From assembly GCA_022560695.1 (NCBI GenBank), contig JADFSP010000006.1:1-64000 (forward strand): DNA of 64,000 nt, written 5' to 3'. This stretch comes from Pseudomonadota bacterium (GTDB lineage Bacteria > Pseudomonadota > Gammaproteobacteria > Steroidobacterales > Woeseiaceae). The notes below the pieces were generated by a model. It saw only the letters and a program-made list of their open reading frames with translations. It made no database searches and had not been told where the DNA came from. This document shows positions 54,643 to 63,471 of this stretch, piece by piece. Each line of letters starts with the position of its first letter. Within the stretch, counting starts at the first letter, position 1. A program made the position numbers and the translations under genes.

Positions 54643-55050
54643 TCATGGCGTCACGCTGAGCTTCGGATTCTTTTCCGCTCTCTCGACCAGTGCGATCTCG
54701 GTGTCGCGGACTTTGATCGTTTCCAGCGCCAATGATTGGCTGAGCGACATCAAATACGGATGCCAGCGATCGTTTTCATCTCGTCGATAATAACCCGATA
54801 TTTCCCAACCGTCTGCTATCGGGTAGATATAGACTTTGCCGACCCTTCGATTCGGCGTCAGCGCATCGACCAGTTCGAGATCGCCGATTGATAATGCATC
54901 GGCAAGCACTCGTCGTGACTCGGCTACGGCAAGCTCCTGCCGTTCGCGCTCCATTTTCGGGGCAGGATCAATGATCCACCGATAGGACAGCAACGCGACA
55001 ACGATGCCTGCTACGGCGGCAAATATCAGCCTGCCCTTGCGATGATTCAT
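54643..55050 (-). CDS. Single-span membrane protein, unknown
   Basis: A 135-residue protein with one N-terminal membrane segment (LIFAAVAGIVVALLSYRWI, about 8-26). A small soluble domain follows, facing the periplasm, with SIGDLELVDALTPNRRVGKVYIYPIADGWEISGYYRR. No family recognised. GGCGGG precedes the ATG. It follows the Tat-type SDR gene by 18 bp on the same strand and is likely part of that transcript. Confidence 0.55.
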   Translation of the reverse strand: MNHRKGRLIFAAVAGIVVALLSYRWIIDPAPKMERERQELAVAESRRVLADALSIGDLELVDALTPNRRVGKVYIYPIADGWEISGYYRRDENDRWHPYLMSLSQSLALETIKVRDTEIALVERAEKNPKLSVTP

Positions 55051-55068
55051 CTTGCCCGCCAGTCGGCG

Positions 55069-56127
55069 CTAACCTTGTCGCGCCATTGACCCGATTTCGG
55101 GGACATCACGCGCCACCAGGTAGTCCTTCGTCAGATCTTCGGACACCCGCCACAGCCGCGCGGCCATCGCTTCGTCCTGCATGTGATGGTCGCCTGATAT
55201 GGATACCGCGTTGCAATTCTCGAAATACTTGCCGCTGGTCATGTTTAGTAACGGGTTCGTCGAGACAAAGCAACTCGTTGCGGCGCCTTCCTCGATCGTT
55301 TTGCCGAAAACCCCTGCGAATATACGGAAGCCGAATTGCATGAAGCGGTTCATGTGGCGGTCAATCTCGGTATTGATCATACCCGGATGCAGCGAATTCG
55401 ATGTGGCGCGGGAGCCCCTTAACCGCCGGCTAAGTTCGAGAGAGAACAGCACGTTCGCGAGTTTGGAATGCGCGTACGCACGCCTGTCACGATATCCCTG
55501 CGCCAGCGTCAAATCGTCAAACTGAATTCCCGAAGCAGGTGCATCGGAGTACGCCATCCCGCTGGCGACAACGACAACACGGCCTTGACGGGAATCCGAG
55601 AGGCGGTCAAGCAGGCGATTGACAAGAACGAAGTGGCCTAGATGGTTCACAACAAAATGCTTTTCGACGCCGCTGATCAGGCTGCGATGCTGACTACCGC
55701 CCAGGAAACCTGCATTGCAGACCAGCACGTCAAGCGATGAATGCAGCGAGCGAACCGATTCCGCACATTTGACGACCGATTCGAAATCCGAGAGCTCGAG
55801 TTGCAACGGCACCGTCGTACCATCGACGCGACGCATGGCAGCCCTTGCCTTCTCCAATGTGCGACTCGTACCGATGACGCTGGCCCCACGCATCGCCAGT
55901 ACGCGCATCGTCTCGAATCCGATTCCGGACGTGCACCCGGTGACCAGTACGACCTTACCGCTGAGATCCAATCCGGCTGTCACCTCCTCCGCCGTGGATT
56001 TCGCATTGAACTCGCTTCGAGGGACGCCGTCCCTCCGCATCGTGCGGTGGCCACTGCATGCCGACACAACAGGAATCGCACAGGCCGCGGCGGACAATTT
56101 AAGAAAGTTTCTGCGACTGACAGTCAT
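55069..56127 (-). CDS. Short-chain dehydrogenase with Tat-type signal and lipobox
   Basis: A 352-residue NAD(P)-dependent oxidoreductase of the classical SDR kind. The cofactor loop is TGCTSGIG (about residue 64), the NAG motif VCNAG, and the active-site Tyr-Lys pair is in YAHSK. Unusually, it begins SRRNFLKLSAAACAIPVVSAC: a twin-arginine motif, a hydrophobic stretch and a lipobox-like VSAC. This predicts export of a folded, cofactor-loaded enzyme, perhaps as a lipoprotein. Sequence style is closest to retinol-dehydrogenase/WW-oxidoreductase-like SDRs. Substrate unknown. Confidence 0.85.
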   Translation of the reverse strand: MTVSRRNFLKLSAAACAIPVVSACSGHRTMRRDGVPRSEFNAKSTAEEVTAGLDLSGKVVLVTGCTSGIGFETMRVLAMRGASVIGTSRTLEKARAAMRRVDGTTVPLQLELSDFESVVKCAESVRSLHSSLDVLVCNAGFLGGSQHRSLISGVEKHFVVNHLGHFVLVNRLLDRLSDSRQGRVVVVASGMAYSDAPASGIQFDDLTLAQGYRDRRAYAHSKLANVLFSLELSRRLRGSRATSNSLHPGMINTEIDRHMNRFMQFGFRIFAGVFGKTIEEGAATSCFVSTNPLLNMTSGKYFENCNAVSISGDHHMQDEAMAARLWRVSEDLTKDYLVARDVPEIGSMARQG

Positions 56128-56148
56128 TGCGCCGGGCGCCTCGATCTC

Positions 56149-56508
56149 TCACTTGAAGAGCTTTTCTGCTTCGTCGATGTAATCATCCGATGACGCCACC
56201 GACGCATCATCCTCGCTGAACAACGAATCCAGCGCGTGCTGCACGGCATCCGCTTTCGCCTTTAACGCAGGATCGAATGCGGAATCGCTGGGAACAAACC
56301 ATTCACAGAAATTGGCCTTCTCCTTGTCGGCCACATCTTCGGCGTCATCCTCTATACACTGCGACGGCACGGCGGCGTCGAAGTTCCGGCACATTTTGCA
56401 AACGTGCACGTCAATCGTGCATTGCGGGCACTCGTCGCGTCGCGACAATGGCAATGGCAATACCGCGAGAGATGCTCCGCAGCGATAACAGGCGAATTCG
56501 TGAGACAT
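56149..56508 (-). CDS. Cysteine-rich zinc-ribbon-like small protein
   Basis: A 119-residue protein. The start at 56508 is chosen because the conserved-looking MSHEFACYRCG begins there, over a longer frame to 56730. Cysteines pair as CYRCG, CPQC, CKMC, later QC and FC, suggesting one or two metal sites. The C-terminal half is acidic (LFSEDDASVASSDDYIDEAEKLFK). I recognise no named family, though small proteins of this kind are widespread in gammaproteobacteria. It precedes the Tat-type SDR by 21 bp. Confidence 0.6.
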   Translation of the reverse strand: MSHEFACYRCGASLAVLPLPLSRRDECPQCTIDVHVCKMCRNFDAAVPSQCIEDDAEDVADKEKANFCEWFVPSDSAFDPALKAKADAVQHALDSLFSEDDASVASSDDYIDEAEKLFK

Positions 56509-56653
56509 GCGGCTTACTGTTGCCACCGAGACCCGCAGTATAGCCGTTTGCCGAAACGGCCGGGACCGGACGACTGCGACTGCAAGGTGCCAGTCCTTTA
56601 CGCTGCGCCTTGCGCAGTATATGTTGCGCGCATCGTTGTCGACGATAGTCGCC

Positions 56654-57247
56654 ATGCACCGCAACCTTATTCCTCTTGTCGTCCTCGCTGCGGCGTTGAG
56701 TACCTGCGCGATCGAGCCCGAGCAACTCAACAGCGAGCGTATCAGGGAGCGATTTGGAAGTTATGGCATCGAGGTAATCAGCTCTCAGTCCGGCATGCGC
56801 CGGTCAATTCTGTTCAGCGTCGAAGGCCAGGTGCGGACATGCCGGACATATGCTTTGGTGCGCTTTTCGCGGCAGCCTGATGCGATTGTTCGCGCCGAGC
56901 ACGAGCAGGTTGTTGCCGGGCACTCTATCGGCGAGATTTTCAAGGCAAGCGGTTGGGAAATACGAAAAGAATCGCTTTACGTCGGCGAAGTCGGACTGGA
57001 TTCGCCGCAACACCCGGTCGCCGCGCTCATGCGTTTGCAAAGTGCACAACATGTAGCGGTACATGTGTACCGCCTGTCGTTGCGCAAAAACGGCCAAACC
57101 ATCGAATACGCAACCATCACGGAACTTCACCATCCGGCTTACCTGGCACTATCGGAGTTGCGCAACTTATATCCTGTCGATATGCACGTTGCACTGACGC
57201 CGGACGAGGTTGACGACATAACAGCGCTCGTTCTCGACGGCGCCTAG
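56654..57247 (+). CDS. Exported protein, unknown
   Basis: A 197-residue protein with a signal peptide (LIPLVVLAAALSTCA); the Cys in LSTCA makes a lipoprotein possible. I chose the ATG at 56654, since the upstream part of the frame overlaps the divergent zinc-ribbon gene and lacks a signal. The mature region mixes strands and helices (YGIEVISSQSGMRRSILFSVE, ALSELRNLYPVDMHVALTPDEVDDITALV). No family recognised. Confidence 0.55.
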   Translation: MHRNLIPLVVLAAALSTCAIEPEQLNSERIRERFGSYGIEVISSQSGMRRSILFSVEGQVRTCRTYALVRFSRQPDAIVRAEHEQVVAGHSIGEIFKASGWEIRKESLYVGEVGLDSPQHPVAALMRLQSAQHVAVHVYRLSLRKNGQTIEYATITELHHPAYLALSELRNLYPVDMHVALTPDEVDDITALVLDGA

Positions 57248-57292
57248 CGACCCGATCAAAAACACTCAGTTGGCGCAATTTGGCGCCAACGA

Positions 57293-57508
57293 TCAGCGTC
57301 GCCGTATTTTGTTTTGCAATTCGCGGCACCGTGCTTTGATCGCGTCGGCATCCCGCACGGTCTTGCCCGCCCCCGGATTATCGTACGGGTTGTAGCCTGC
57401 AGCCTCGACCGGATCGATTAACTCCATGCTCAGGACTTCAACGTGTTTCTTGGGCTTGCGGTCTTGTTGTTCTTCAAGTCCCGCAAGCAATACCTCTCTC
57501 GAGACCAT
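57293..57508 (-). CDS. Small hydrophilic protein, unknown
   Basis: A 71-residue protein, start chosen at 57508 (MVSREVLLAGLEEQQDRKPKK); the longer frame extends to 57571. Sequence is charged with no membrane segment. The middle, PVEAAGYNPYDNPG, is conserved-looking and proline/tyrosine-rich. Function cannot be assigned. Confidence 0.45.
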   Translation of the reverse strand: MVSREVLLAGLEEQQDRKPKKHVEVLSMELIDPVEAAGYNPYDNPGAGKTVRDADAIKARCRELQNKIRRR

Positions 57509-57681
57509 GGTGAAATTCGCTCTTTTCTTGTTATGAACTCCCGGCTGGCGCTTCTGGCTGTCGCCCCACACATCGCATTCGCAGGAAGTGTACCCAAATT
57601 AAGGTGCTGTTCAGTTTACACCAGTTATCCTGTAAGCCAACATCAGCCAAACCGTCGCCATATGTGAGACTGGGAGACCGT

Positions 57682-59358
57682 ATGAACGCCCCAACCAAGC
57701 GCTACCGACCGATCATCGCCCTGCTGCCGCTGTTGCTGCTGCTGATGGCGACCCGTGGCTTTGCCCAGGCGCCGGCTAACGGCCTTGAGGGATCGCCCGC
57801 CGCCAGCGACGAGGGCATTCCCGTACTCACTCAAGAGGAGCTCGTCGAACTCGTGGGCCCGATCGCTCTGTATCCCGACGACCTGCTCGCCATCGTCTTG
57901 CCGGCATCGACCTACCCGCTGCAACTCGTGCAAGCTTCACGATTCCTCGATGACCTCGAGCAGGACTCATCGCTGAAGCCCGACGAAAACTGGGACGATT
58001 CCGTTGTCGCGCTCACGAATTACCCCGAAGTCATTGAGCTCCTGAATGAAGATCTCGACTGGACCTGGCAGCTTGGGGAAGCTGTCGTCGCGCAGCAGGC
58101 CGACGTCATTGAAGCCGTGGAAATATTCCGCAATCGCGCCTACACCGCGGGCAATTTGCGCAGTGACGAATATCAAAACGTCACCGAATCCGATGGTGTC
58201 ATCGAAATCGTCCCCGTCGAGGAAGACGTTATCTACGTCCCATACTACGAGCCGGAGCGTGTCGTCGTGTATCAGACGCGGCCGGTATACTACTACTACC
58301 CGCATGCATACCCGGTTTACTACTACCCGTACCCTTACGGCTACGATTTTCACCACAGCTACTTCTGGGGCGTCACCACGGCATTTACGATTGGCTGGCT
58401 GTCCGACAGCCTCCATGTCTATCATCATAGTTATCTCAGTCATCCGTACTACGGTCATCATTACTACAGTGGATGGTGGTACCGCAGCCCGACGATTCAC
58501 GTCCATAATTCAACCTACGTGTACAACTCGTACAGCCCTTCCAGGCATATCGACCACGGTGGCGATTACTGGCACGCCCGGGGACATCGCAGGCGACTGG
58601 GACATTCCAGTCACCGCATTACCAGCAGCCGGTATTACACAGATCGCGGGAGTCATTCCGCTGCTACGAACCGCCATGGACGCCGTGGCCACGATGGTGC
58701 CGCGAACAGCGGGTCACGCAGCGACACCCGCCGGCGTGATCACGCCGATAACCGTCGTGACAGACAGGGATCGGATGCGCACGACCGAAACGACACGATT
58801 TCGACCTACACGCGCCGACGCGCAACTCCGGATTCGTCGCGCCGAAACGACCGTGACCGGCCACGCGTTCGCCGCAACGACGGCCGCACTGCACGGACAG
58901 ACGTCACTGCGGCAGAGCGCCGCAGTCACCGGCCTGCAGTCACGACAGCACGCCGTAGCGATACGGCTCGCCGTTCCAGCAGCTACACGCCGCCGCAGAG
59001 CCAGAGCCACGCGAACGTGACCACACTGCGGCGCCCGTCACGCTCAGGCGCCACTCCGCAGCCCGTCCGGCGAACGCCACAGCCGTCTTACCAGGCTCAC
59101 AACTCGCGTTCGCATACAGTGCCGCAACGCCAAGCACAGCCGTCTTACCAGGCCCGTAATTCGAGTACGCATACGGCGCCACAGCGCCAGCCACAGCCGT
59201 CTTACCAGGCCCGCAACTCGAGTGCGCATGCGGCACCACGGCGCCAGCCACAGCAGACCCAGGCGTCATCGACGCAATCAAGCCGGCACCATGCTTCCGC
59301 ACAGGGTGCGGCGCGCAGTGAATCGCGGCGTGGTAACGGCCGCGATCGTCGGCACTAA
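57682..59358 (+). CDS. DUF3300 exported protein with His/Tyr-rich and repeat tail
   Basis: A 558-residue exported protein. The signal peptide (IIALLPLLLLLMATRGFAQA) ends near residue 29. The DUF3300 core (about 48-220) starts LTQEELVELVGPIALYPDDLLAIVLPASTYPLQLVQASR and ends VIYVPYYEPERVVVY. A Tyr/His/Pro-rich stretch follows (HAYPVYYYPYPYGYDFHHSYFW), then an Arg/Ser/His-rich tail. At 59080-59260 the DNA has tandem 60-bp units encoding QPSYQARNSS-HTAPQRQ. GGGAG precedes the ATG. Function of the family is unknown; the tail may bind metal or polyanions. Confidence 0.8.
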   Translation: MNAPTKRYRPIIALLPLLLLLMATRGFAQAPANGLEGSPAASDEGIPVLTQEELVELVGPIALYPDDLLAIVLPASTYPLQLVQASRFLDDLEQDSSLKPDENWDDSVVALTNYPEVIELLNEDLDWTWQLGEAVVAQQADVIEAVEIFRNRAYTAGNLRSDEYQNVTESDGVIEIVPVEEDVIYVPYYEPERVVVYQTRPVYYYYPHAYPVYYYPYPYGYDFHHSYFWGVTTAFTIGWLSDSLHVYHHSYLSHPYYGHHYYSGWWYRSPTIHVHNSTYVYNSYSPSRHIDHGGDYWHARGHRRRLGHSSHRITSSRYYTDRGSHSAATNRHGRRGHDGAANSGSRSDTRRRDHADNRRDRQGSDAHDRNDTISTYTRRRATPDSSRRNDRDRPRVRRNDGRTARTDVTAAERRSHRPAVTTARRSDTARRSSSYTPPQSQSHANVTTLRRPSRSGATPQPVRRTPQPSYQAHNSRSHTVPQRQAQPSYQARNSSTHTAPQRQPQPSYQARNSSAHAAPRRQPQQTQASSTQSSRHHASAQGAARSESRRGNGRDRRH

Positions 59359-59364
59359 TCGGTA

Positions 59365-59508
59365 CTAGTCCGACTCGCCGGCGTCGTCTGGCGGGTCGGG
59401 CGTCCGGCGCTGCGGCTTGTCGGAGGACAATTCCCAGGCAATGTAGGCTATTGAGCCGGCGGCCAGCAGCGCAAGAAGCACCGAAAATATCGGTATTAGC
59501 GATCGCAT
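59365..59508 (-). CDS. Small single-span membrane protein, 47 aa
   Basis: The start at 59508 gives MRSLIPIFSVLLALLAAGSIAYIAWELSSDKPQ, a single membrane segment, then a short polar tail ending DDAGESD. A longer frame to 59676 has no supporting features. It faces the DUF3300 gene tail to tail. Function unknown. Confidence 0.4.
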   Translation of the reverse strand: MRSLIPIFSVLLALLAAGSIAYIAWELSSDKPQRRTPDPPDDAGESD

Positions 59509-59641
59509 GCCGGCAATGCTATCACTCTCAACTGATCGCCAGCGGGCGTCGCCCTCTTTCAATACGCTCAAGCCGGGCCCGCCACATGCATGACCGGTAT
59601 GAACTGATGCGCCGACCGCAAAATCCCGCCATAATTGTGCA

Positions 59642-61861
59642 ATGAAAGCCTTCGTTAACGAACTCAAACAACGCAATGTCTTGCGCCTGGCGGCAGCCTA
59701 CGCTCTGGTCGCGTGGATATTGATCGAAGCAGGTTCGGTATTGCTACCGACCTTCGGCGCACCGGATTGGCTCTTCAAGGCCTACGTTGTCGCGGTTATT
59801 GTGGGCTTCGTTGTCGCCCTGGTCATCGCCTGGGTCTTCGAGATAACTCCGGACGGCATCAGGCTTGAGAAGAACGTCGACCGCGCAGCGTATCACCCCG
59901 CTTCCTCGCGTCGATTGAACATTGCAATTATCGGGCTTCTCGCAATTGCCCTGATCGTGTCGATTTCCTTCAATGTCACAGAAATTGGCCAGCAACGTCA
60001 GGCAGCCAGTCCGTCGCCTGATCGACCATCCATTGCGGTACTGCCGTTTACGAGTCGCAGCTCCGACAGCGAAAATCAATATTTCACCGATGGTATCCAC
60101 GATGATCTGCTGACACGCTTATCCAACATCGAATCGTTGCGCGTCATATCACGCACATCCGTGCTGGAATATCGCGATACGACAAAGAAACTTCCGCAAA
60201 TCGGCAAGGAACTCGATGTTGCAACGATCGTCGAGGGAGCCGTGCAGCGATCCGGGAATCAGGTACGCATCACCGTGCAGCTGATCGATGCCCAGACGGA
60301 CGAGCACATTTGGGCGCACACCTACGACCGCGAAATGACGATGGCGAACGTATTCAAAATCCAAAGCGAGATTTCTGCACAGATCGCGAACTCGCTGCGC
60401 GCGGCGCTAACCCCGGAGGAGCAGACCCGGCTCGCTTCGGTACCAACGACAAGTCTCGAGGCCTACACGCTGTATGCGGCCGGCCGCAATAACCTTACTC
60501 AGCGGCGTTTCGAATCGCTGCAGCTGGCGCGACAACAATTCGAGCAAGCCATCACGCTCGATCCGAACTTCGCAAAGGCACATGCAGGTCTTGCGCAAAC
60601 AAATCTTATACTTCTTTCAAATCACCAGGCCATCACGCCTTCCGTTGCATACGAGCTCGCGGAGCAGTCTATCGCAAGGGCACTGGAGCTGGATTCCAAT
60701 CTCGGTGAGGCATATGCGGTCCTAGGCTTGCTGGAAGCAAGTCGGTGGGAGCATACGCGTCTTGGGGACGGCAATGTACGGGCCGCTGGCGCGTTTCGAA
60801 GAGCAATCGACTTAAGTCCAAATCTTCCCGATGCGTATGTGTGGTTCTCATCGTTGCGCGAGTGGGAGGGCGATGACGAAGAAGCTATCAACCTTCTCAC
60901 TCAGGCGATACGTGTCGACCCTTTAGGTCGCATTGCCTATGTCAATCTACCCGGCCTTCTCGCACTGCAGGGCAAGAATCAACAGGCAATCGACTTGCTG
61001 ATCAAGGCGATGGAGATTTTTCCGGACTGGCCCAAAGCCTATCTATACATGGCGCAACATCTGCAGAGGCTCGGCCGCCTCGACGAATCGCTTGCGTGGA
61101 ATCTGAAGTGGCAAAGTATGAGTAGCGATCCGATTGCAGGGGCATCGAGCGTGAGTATCTATCAGGCATTCGGAGACACGAACAAAGTCCGCAATTTCGT
61201 GACTGCACTTCCGCAAGATCATCCGCTTTACCCGATCGGCGCCAGTTATCTGCAGTTTATGGACGAGGACTATGCCGCGGCGCTCGCCACTCTCGAATCG
61301 ATAGCCGATAAGACCGCAAGCCGGTTCAACTTTATTTACCCGATGATGGTGAGGTCGGCCGTACTGCTCGACGACTACGACCGAGCCTATTTCTTGCTGC
61401 TTGAAGGATCACCAGCAATGGCTGCGGACACTGTCACCAATGTTGACCGTTTCAATCTCGACGCTGCGATCATGCTTGCCTATATCGAGCAGAAGAGAAA
61501 CAGACCAGCGCGCGCAACCAAGTTGCTCGAATTGGCGCTGCCGGTAACGCGTGACCTGCCCCGCGTCGGTATTTCGGGTCATGGCATCAAAGACGTAGAA
61601 ATCCTGGCACTCATGGGACGCAAGGCAGCGGCACTCGACGCGCTTCGAGATGCTATCGACGCAGGCTTCGTAAGCCTGCAGTCGTTCGATGTCTGGGGCA
61701 TCGACGGGGATCCGTTGGTAGACGGTATTCGCGGCGACCCGCGATACGAAAGCATGCGGGCTGAGCTCGGGCAAAAGCTCGATCATTTGCGTCGCAACGT
61801 CGAAATGGCCGACGCGACCGGCAACTGGCAGCCCTTGCTGGACAAGGTCCGTCTACGCTGA
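59642..61861 (+). CDS. TolB-N/TPR membrane protein
   Basis: A 739-residue protein with three hydrophobic segments in the first 125 residues: near 16-36, 47-68 and 98-112. A TolB-N-like/FlgO-like domain follows (SIAVLPFTSRSSDSENQYFTDGIHDDLLTRL, about 128-265). From about 280 TPR repeats run to the C-terminus (FEQAITLDPNFAKAHAGLAQ, FRRAIDLSPNLPDAYVWFSS). It has the same periplasmic layout as the 47334-49238 regulator but without the DNA-binding domain. It resembles the membrane-TPR parts of adenylate-cyclase-like sensors. Role unknown. Confidence 0.8.
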   Translation: MKAFVNELKQRNVLRLAAAYALVAWILIEAGSVLLPTFGAPDWLFKAYVVAVIVGFVVALVIAWVFEITPDGIRLEKNVDRAAYHPASSRRLNIAIIGLLAIALIVSISFNVTEIGQQRQAASPSPDRPSIAVLPFTSRSSDSENQYFTDGIHDDLLTRLSNIESLRVISRTSVLEYRDTTKKLPQIGKELDVATIVEGAVQRSGNQVRITVQLIDAQTDEHIWAHTYDREMTMANVFKIQSEISAQIANSLRAALTPEEQTRLASVPTTSLEAYTLYAAGRNNLTQRRFESLQLARQQFEQAITLDPNFAKAHAGLAQTNLILLSNHQAITPSVAYELAEQSIARALELDSNLGEAYAVLGLLEASRWEHTRLGDGNVRAAGAFRRAIDLSPNLPDAYVWFSSLREWEGDDEEAINLLTQAIRVDPLGRIAYVNLPGLLALQGKNQQAIDLLIKAMEIFPDWPKAYLYMAQHLQRLGRLDESLAWNLKWQSMSSDPIAGASSVSIYQAFGDTNKVRNFVTALPQDHPLYPIGASYLQFMDEDYAAALATLESIADKTASRFNFIYPMMVRSAVLLDDYDRAYFLLLEGSPAMAADTVTNVDRFNLDAAIMLAYIEQKRNRPARATKLLELALPVTRDLPRVGISGHGIKDVEILALMGRKAAALDALRDAIDAGFVSLQSFDVWGIDGDPLVDGIRGDPRYESMRAELGQKLDHLRRNVEMADATGNWQPLLDKVRLR

Positions 61862-61866
61862 CCGGC

Positions 61867-62505
61867 TCATCCCCCAAGGGCCGATAGCTTCCCGTCTATA
61901 TTCTTTCTCACGCGCTCGGCAATGGGCGCATCGAGGTATCTGCGCAAATCCGCCGCTTTCGGTTGCAGATCGTACGCAAGCCGAAACAGCTCGTTGATCG
62001 ATGCATCGGCCTGCGGAATCTCAAGCAATGCGACCGAATCCCCGGCCGCCACGCAACCTTCGTGCAGAACTCGCAAATAGACACCGGGGCGCTCCGCGCG
62101 GCGAAACGCCATGCCGAAACGGCTGTCCTGCATCTGAGCGGATAGCGTGTCGCACGGAATTCTCGGCGCCGTCACCTCGAGAACGACGTCGCCGATCAGA
62201 AGGCGATCGCCCACGTTGAGATCTTCGGGTAATCCCTGAATGGTCAGGTTTTCGCCGAACGTGCCGTGTTCGATGTCCCGGTCGAGTTGCTGCGACCACC
62301 AAACGTAATCATCACCGCTGTATGCGTAGACCGCCTGATCGGGGCCACCATGGTGCTCGGAGTCGCAAATAGTGTCCCCGTCGACACCTGACCGCCTGAT
62401 CATGACCGGTCCCGTGACTGATTTTTTACCGATCGCGGTCGTCAGTGACCGCTTGCCGTGAGTGTTCGATTCGGCCTGTCCGACATTGACGCTCAGCACG
62501 CGCAT
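61867..62505 (-). CDS. MOSC-domain protein (YiiM-like)
   Basis: A 212-residue MOSC protein. The N-terminal pattern SGVDGDTICDSEHHGGPDQAVYAY (about 39-62) and GTFGENLTIQGL (about 82-93) are typical. The conserved cysteine is in APRIPCDTLSAQM (near 118), which holds sulfur or the molybdenum cofactor. The C-terminal 3-alpha domain follows as in YiiM. YiiM-type proteins bind molybdenum cofactor and reduce N-hydroxylated compounds. It overlaps nothing and converges on the TPR gene. Confidence 0.88.
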   Translation of the reverse strand: MRVLSVNVGQAESNTHGKRSLTTAIGKKSVTGPVMIRRSGVDGDTICDSEHHGGPDQAVYAYSGDDYVWWSQQLDRDIEHGTFGENLTIQGLPEDLNVGDRLLIGDVVLEVTAPRIPCDTLSAQMQDSRFGMAFRRAERPGVYLRVLHEGCVAAGDSVALLEIPQADASINELFRLAYDLQPKAADLRRYLDAPIAERVRKNIDGKLSALGG

Positions 62506-62523
62506 GCAGATTGTCGGGCCGCC

Positions 62524-62652
62524 TCAGACCTTGATGTGACCAAGCACGATCGCGAGCAGGGTGTATGCGATCAAAGCCACGGCGAAAACGCCGAAAAATA
62601 TGCTAACAATGAAAATTGTCTGTTCCACCGCTACTCTCGCCGGACGCCGCAT
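62524..62652 (-). CDS. Small single-span membrane protein, 42 aa
   Basis: Starting at 62652 the product is 42 residues with one strong membrane helix (FIVSIFFGVFAVALIAYTLL). A GTG eight codons later would give a 34-residue version. It lies 18 bp before the MOSC gene on the same strand. Family not recognised; small membrane proteins of this kind often modulate a larger partner. Confidence 0.4.
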   Translation of the reverse strand: MRRPARVAVEQTIFIVSIFFGVFAVALIAYTLLAIVLGHIKV

Positions 62653-62732
62653 GGTCCTGATATCACCATCATACCTGCTGCCAAGGGTGTCCGGGGGGAC
62701 GCTGAACCCACTAACTTCGCCTTGATGGACCA

Positions 62733-63143
62733 CTAACGACTCTCGTCGTCGAAGTACCTGGCACGCAGCGCCGCGTGCTGATTTTGCGGAAATTCCTCGA
62801 GAATGAGTTCCCGCAGGCGGGTCTCGGCGATCATCACCTGGTCGTTCGCAATTTTGGCCAGTGCCGTCGCATCCTCGAGTGCCTCGGCAGCCTCGTGCAG
62901 ATGTCGCGGTTTGACAGAATCCGCCCGCGCGCGAAGTCTCGCCAGCCTTTTCTCAGCCTTGTCCGCCCTCTTTTCCCGCCGGGAGAGGTCCTGTCGGCGA
63001 TGCCGCAGTGCGTTGTGCATTGCTCGCAACTGACCGCCTGCCGAATCGCTCCACGCACGAAATACGACAAATAACGTGATTACCGCAGCCAGCACGCCAG
63101 CCAGCATCAGCGCCCAGTGGCGAGTAAGAAATTCGAGATTCAT
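62733..63143 (-). CDS. Membrane-anchored coiled-coil protein, unknown
   Basis: A 136-residue protein with one N-terminal membrane segment (WALMLAGVLAAVITLFVVFRAW, about 10-30). A long charged coiled coil follows (RHRRQDLSRREKRADKAEKRLARLRARAD). No enzymatic motif. It is divergent from the RHH gene at 63277 and shares its promoter region. Confidence 0.5.
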   Translation of the reverse strand: MNLEFLTRHWALMLAGVLAAVITLFVVFRAWSDSAGGQLRAMHNALRHRRQDLSRREKRADKAEKRLARLRARADSVKPRHLHEAAEALEDATALAKIANDQVMIAETRLRELILEEFPQNQHAALRARYFDDESR

Positions 63144-63236
63144 CGAGATACCCTGTTACTCCGTCGAGGTCATATTGGCCTATCAGCACTGTCGCCGTGC
63201 CGACCACTCGACAATTTTGGCCATGCACGCGGAAAG

Positions 63237-63277
63237 TGCGTTACAATCGCGATAGTTATGCGTTATATTGTAACGCA
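63237..63277. promoter_or_regulatory. TGCGTTA operator cluster over the RHH-gene promoter
   Basis: TGCGTTACAAT (63237-63247) and its inverse ATTGTAACGCA (63267-63277) flank a further TGCGTTA at 63259. The pair TGCGTTA/TAACGCA at 63259-63277 is a perfect palindrome ending at the start codon. TATATT at 63264-63269 could be the -10 box, with TTACAA at 63241 as a weak -35 at 17 bp. Binding there by the encoded RHH protein would shut its own promoter. The start would be leaderless, as no Shine-Dalgarno is seen. Confidence 0.6.
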
Positions 63278-63471
63278 TGGCGAAAACCAGGATATCGACG
63301 CTCAACCTGCGCATCCATCCGGCGGTCAAGGACGCCGTGCGTGAGGCTGCCGCGAACGAACATCGCAGCGTCGCCAACATGGTCGAGGTCCTGATTCGAC
63401 GCCACTGCGATCTAACCGGGATTACGATCCCTGAGCAAACCGACCTGTTCCAGAGGAAAAACAATGCATGA
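63277..63471 (+). CDS. Ribbon-helix-helix DNA-binding protein
   Basis: A 64-residue Arc/CopG-type protein: beta strand TRISTLNLRIH, helix A PAVKDAVREAAANEH, turn RS, helix B VANMVEVLIRRHC. Such proteins are antitoxins or partition/regulatory repressors acting as dimers on palindromes. A palindromic TGCGTTA cluster overlaps the start codon, fitting autorepression. The stop overlaps the next gene by eight bases, so the two are co-expressed. Confidence 0.75.
   Translation: MAKTRISTLNLRIHPAVKDAVREAAANEHRSVANMVEVLIRRHCDLTGITIPEQTDLFQRKNNA

Noticed and set aside
58046..59020. 324-aa frame within the DUF3300 gene
   Set aside because: Threonine-rich shadow of the His/Tyr-rich segment in another frame.
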